Assembly (NCBI GenBank): GCA_025936115.1
Contig: JAICTZ010000006.1
Coordinates: 62,001-126,000, forward strand
Direction: 5' to 3'
Source: Polyangiaceae bacterium
GTDB lineage: Bacteria; Myxococcota_A; Polyangia; Polyangiales; Polyangiaceae
DNA length: 64,000 nt
Both the position numbers and the translations under genes were made by a program. A model generated the notes under the pieces. The model ran no database searches. It was not told where the DNA came from and saw only the letters and a list, made by a program, of their open reading frames with translations. Positions 62,845 through 64,000 of the stretch are shown here, piece by piece. The stretch's first letter is position 1, and each line of letters opens with the position of its first letter.

Positions 62845-62865
62845 CACGCAAGAATCAGTTGCGTG
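62845..62865. promoter_or_regulatory. Perfect 7-bp inverted repeat, LysR operator candidate
   Basis: CACGCAA-7 bases-TTGCGTG lies in the 107-bp divergent region between the LysR gene (start 62815) and the SDR gene (start 62923). Symmetry and place fit a regulator binding site. Confidence 0.65.
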
Positions 62866-62922
62866 CGGCCGGGCTACACGAAGCGCCGCGCGACCAGCAT
62901 GTTCTCCCTCCTGAGGTGACCC

Positions 62923-63660
62923 ATGACGACGATGAAGAACGCAGTGGTTTTAGTGACGGGTGCGAACCGCGGTCTCGGCCGTGCGCTGGTCGAAGCAGCG
63001 CTCGCAGCCGGCGCACGGCGCGTTTATGCCGGCGCCCGCAATCCGGACCAGCTCGCGGCGTCGGTCGCACGAGACCCGGAGCGCGTGGTGCCGCTCGCCC
63101 TCGACATCACGAACGAGAGCTCGCTCGCCGCGGCCGCGAGCCGGGCCCCCGACGTGACGATGCTGTTCAACAACGCGGGCGTGGTGAGCTCGCATGGCGT
63201 GCTCACGAGCAGCACGGCGCGAATCATGCAGGATTTCGCCACCAACGTGTTCGGCACCTTGGCCGCGACGAAAGCGTTCTTGCCCGCGTTGCAGCGGGCC
63301 GGCGCGGCGGGGGGCGCCAGCGTCGTCAACGTGCTGTCCGTCGTGTCGCTCGCGAGCATGCCCGCGCTCGGTGGCTACTCCGCGTCCAAAGCGGCCGCCG
63401 CCTCGGTCACCGAAGCGCTGCGCACGGATTTGGCCAACGCGAACATCCGCGTGCACGGGGTGTTCGCAGGCGCCATGGACACCGACATGACGCGCGACAT
63501 GCAAATGCCGAAAGCGCGACCCGAGGACGTCGCGCGCGCGATTTTTGACGGCGTCGAGCGCGGACTCGACGACATCTTCCCCGACCCCATGTCACAGGGC
63601 GCGTTCGCGACCTGGCGCAGCGATCCGAAGGAACTCGCGCGACAGCTCGCGAGCATGTAG
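62923..63660 (+). CDS. Short-chain dehydrogenase/reductase
   Basis: NAD(P)-dependent classical SDR of 245 residues. Cofactor loop VTGANRGLGRALV, LFNNAGVVSSHG, catalytic Ser in VLSVVSLA and Y-x3-K in GGYSASKAAAAS. A strong ribosome binding site (GAGGTGA) sits eight bases upstream. It is divergent from LysR, which likely controls it. Substrate unknown. Confidence 0.93.
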   Translation: MTTMKNAVVLVTGANRGLGRALVEAALAAGARRVYAGARNPDQLAASVARDPERVVPLALDITNESSLAAAASRAPDVTMLFNNAGVVSSHGVLTSSTARIMQDFATNVFGTLAATKAFLPALQRAGAAGGASVVNVLSVVSLASMPALGGYSASKAAAASVTEALRTDLANANIRVHGVFAGAMDTDMTRDMQMPKARPEDVARAIFDGVERGLDDIFPDPMSQGAFATWRSDPKELARQLASM

Positions 63661-63730
63661 AGCGTCGGGCTCTGGCGGAGTGCGCGCAGGTAGCTCGAGC
63701 GCAGCGCCCGCTGGTGGGCGCCGTGTACGG

Positions 63731-64000
63731 CTACCACCCTTCGTCGGGATCGGGTGCGTCGCCTTCCAGGAGCGCAATGTCCGCCTGGTCGCGCAGTGCT
63801 TTGCTGCGTCGCCTGCCGGGATCAGACGCGGCGCGACGCTTCATGGCGATGAGGTCTTCTTTGGTGACCACGAAGAGCGTGAGCTCACCCAAAGAAAGCG
63901 CCTCCGCACGTGCAACCATCGTGTCGAACGAAGGGTCGAAAGCGAGCTGCAGAGGCTCACCGCTCGAGTGTTTGAAGTTGATGCTGTGGGCAAAGCGGCC
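63731..64000 (-). CDS. Nucleotidyltransferase-like protein, C-terminal part, cut by window edge
   Basis: The minus-strand frame is open to the right edge: 89 residues starting GRFAHSINFKHSSGEPLQLA, then FDPSFDTMVARAEALSLGEL, LFVVTKEDLIAMKRRA and RSKALRDQADIALLEG. This matches the C-terminal half of small MNT-type nucleotidyltransferases. The ATG at 63919 is internal. A relative of the protein at 53814. The catalytic half lies outside the window. Confidence 0.7.
   Translation of the reverse strand, partial: GRFAHSINFKHSSGEPLQLAFDPSFDTMVARAEALSLGELTLFVVTKEDLIAMKRRAASDPGRRRSKALRDQADIALLEGDAPDPDEGW

Overview
The window is a high-GC (roughly two-thirds G+C by eye), gene-dense chromosomal segment with about 49 protein genes and no rRNA, tRNA or CRISPR array. 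The gene content points to a myxobacterium (Myxococcota), most likely order Polyangiales. Signs are: a FrzS/AglZ-like pseudo-receiver coiled-coil protein, a zinc-ribbon/TM/TonB-like protein resembling GltJ (AgmX), a Ser/Thr kinase coupled to a penicillin-binding protein, DUF1592/DUF1552 secreted pairs, multihaem lipoproteins related to the hydrazine synthase alpha subunit, and many large lipoproteins. The assignment is inference from family distribution.

Layout. 1-4760: a glycosyltransferase (cut by the left edge), a CDP-alcohol phosphatidyltransferase, and a tight operon of MDR dehydrogenase, divergent 6-pyruvoyl-tetrahydropterin-synthase-like protein and GH8 hydrolase, with three short tandem-repeat arrays in one gap. 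4866-9059: a lipoprotein, dgkA and the DUF1592/DUF1552 operon. 9245-12813: Ser/Thr kinase and PBP1A, overlapping by one base. 12880-16747: a decayed serine-hydrolase pseudogene, pgeF and the GltJ-like protein. 16855-23293: operon of two HzsA-related lipoproteins around a HEAT-repeat protein. 23495-26428: hisIE and the FrzS-like gene behind a clear sigma70 promoter. 26788-29528: nucleoside salvage and N-degron operon (punA-cdd-bpt-unknown), all overlapping. 29588-31895: a small basic protein, then an ECF sigma factor with a FecR-like partner. 31950-37240: lipoproteins, infA, a GH113-like hydrolase and a lytic transglycosylase; the last two converge on a 158-bp palindromic element.

37285-44790: F420-type oxidoreductase, a membrane protein with a chromo-barrel/Tudor-like domain, ABC exporter with a divergent CgeB-like glycosyltransferase, an IS481-type transposase relic that keeps a near-consensus promoter, an aldo/keto reductase with a divergent LysR regulator, and a truncated MFS transporter. 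44801-50607: outer-membrane barrel, priA, small TM protein, a lipoprotein, lysC. 50882-59352 looks like an accessory region: a frameshifted RES-toxin relic, a secreted protein ending in a fungal-type CBM1 cellulose-binding module, a serine hydrolase and a truncated copy of its 5' end 5.8 kb away, a nucleotidyltransferase pair and several secreted proteins. 59428-64000: kup behind a possibly structured leader, a chagasin-type inhibitor, a LysR/SDR divergent pair with a clean palindromic operator, and the C-terminus of another nucleotidyltransferase-like protein running off the right edge.

The most unusual items are the CBM1 module in a bacterial protein, the pterin-synthase/glycan cluster with a signal-less GH8, the HzsA-HEAT-HzsA operon, the chromo-barrel-like membrane protein, and the palindrome that fills a convergent gap.
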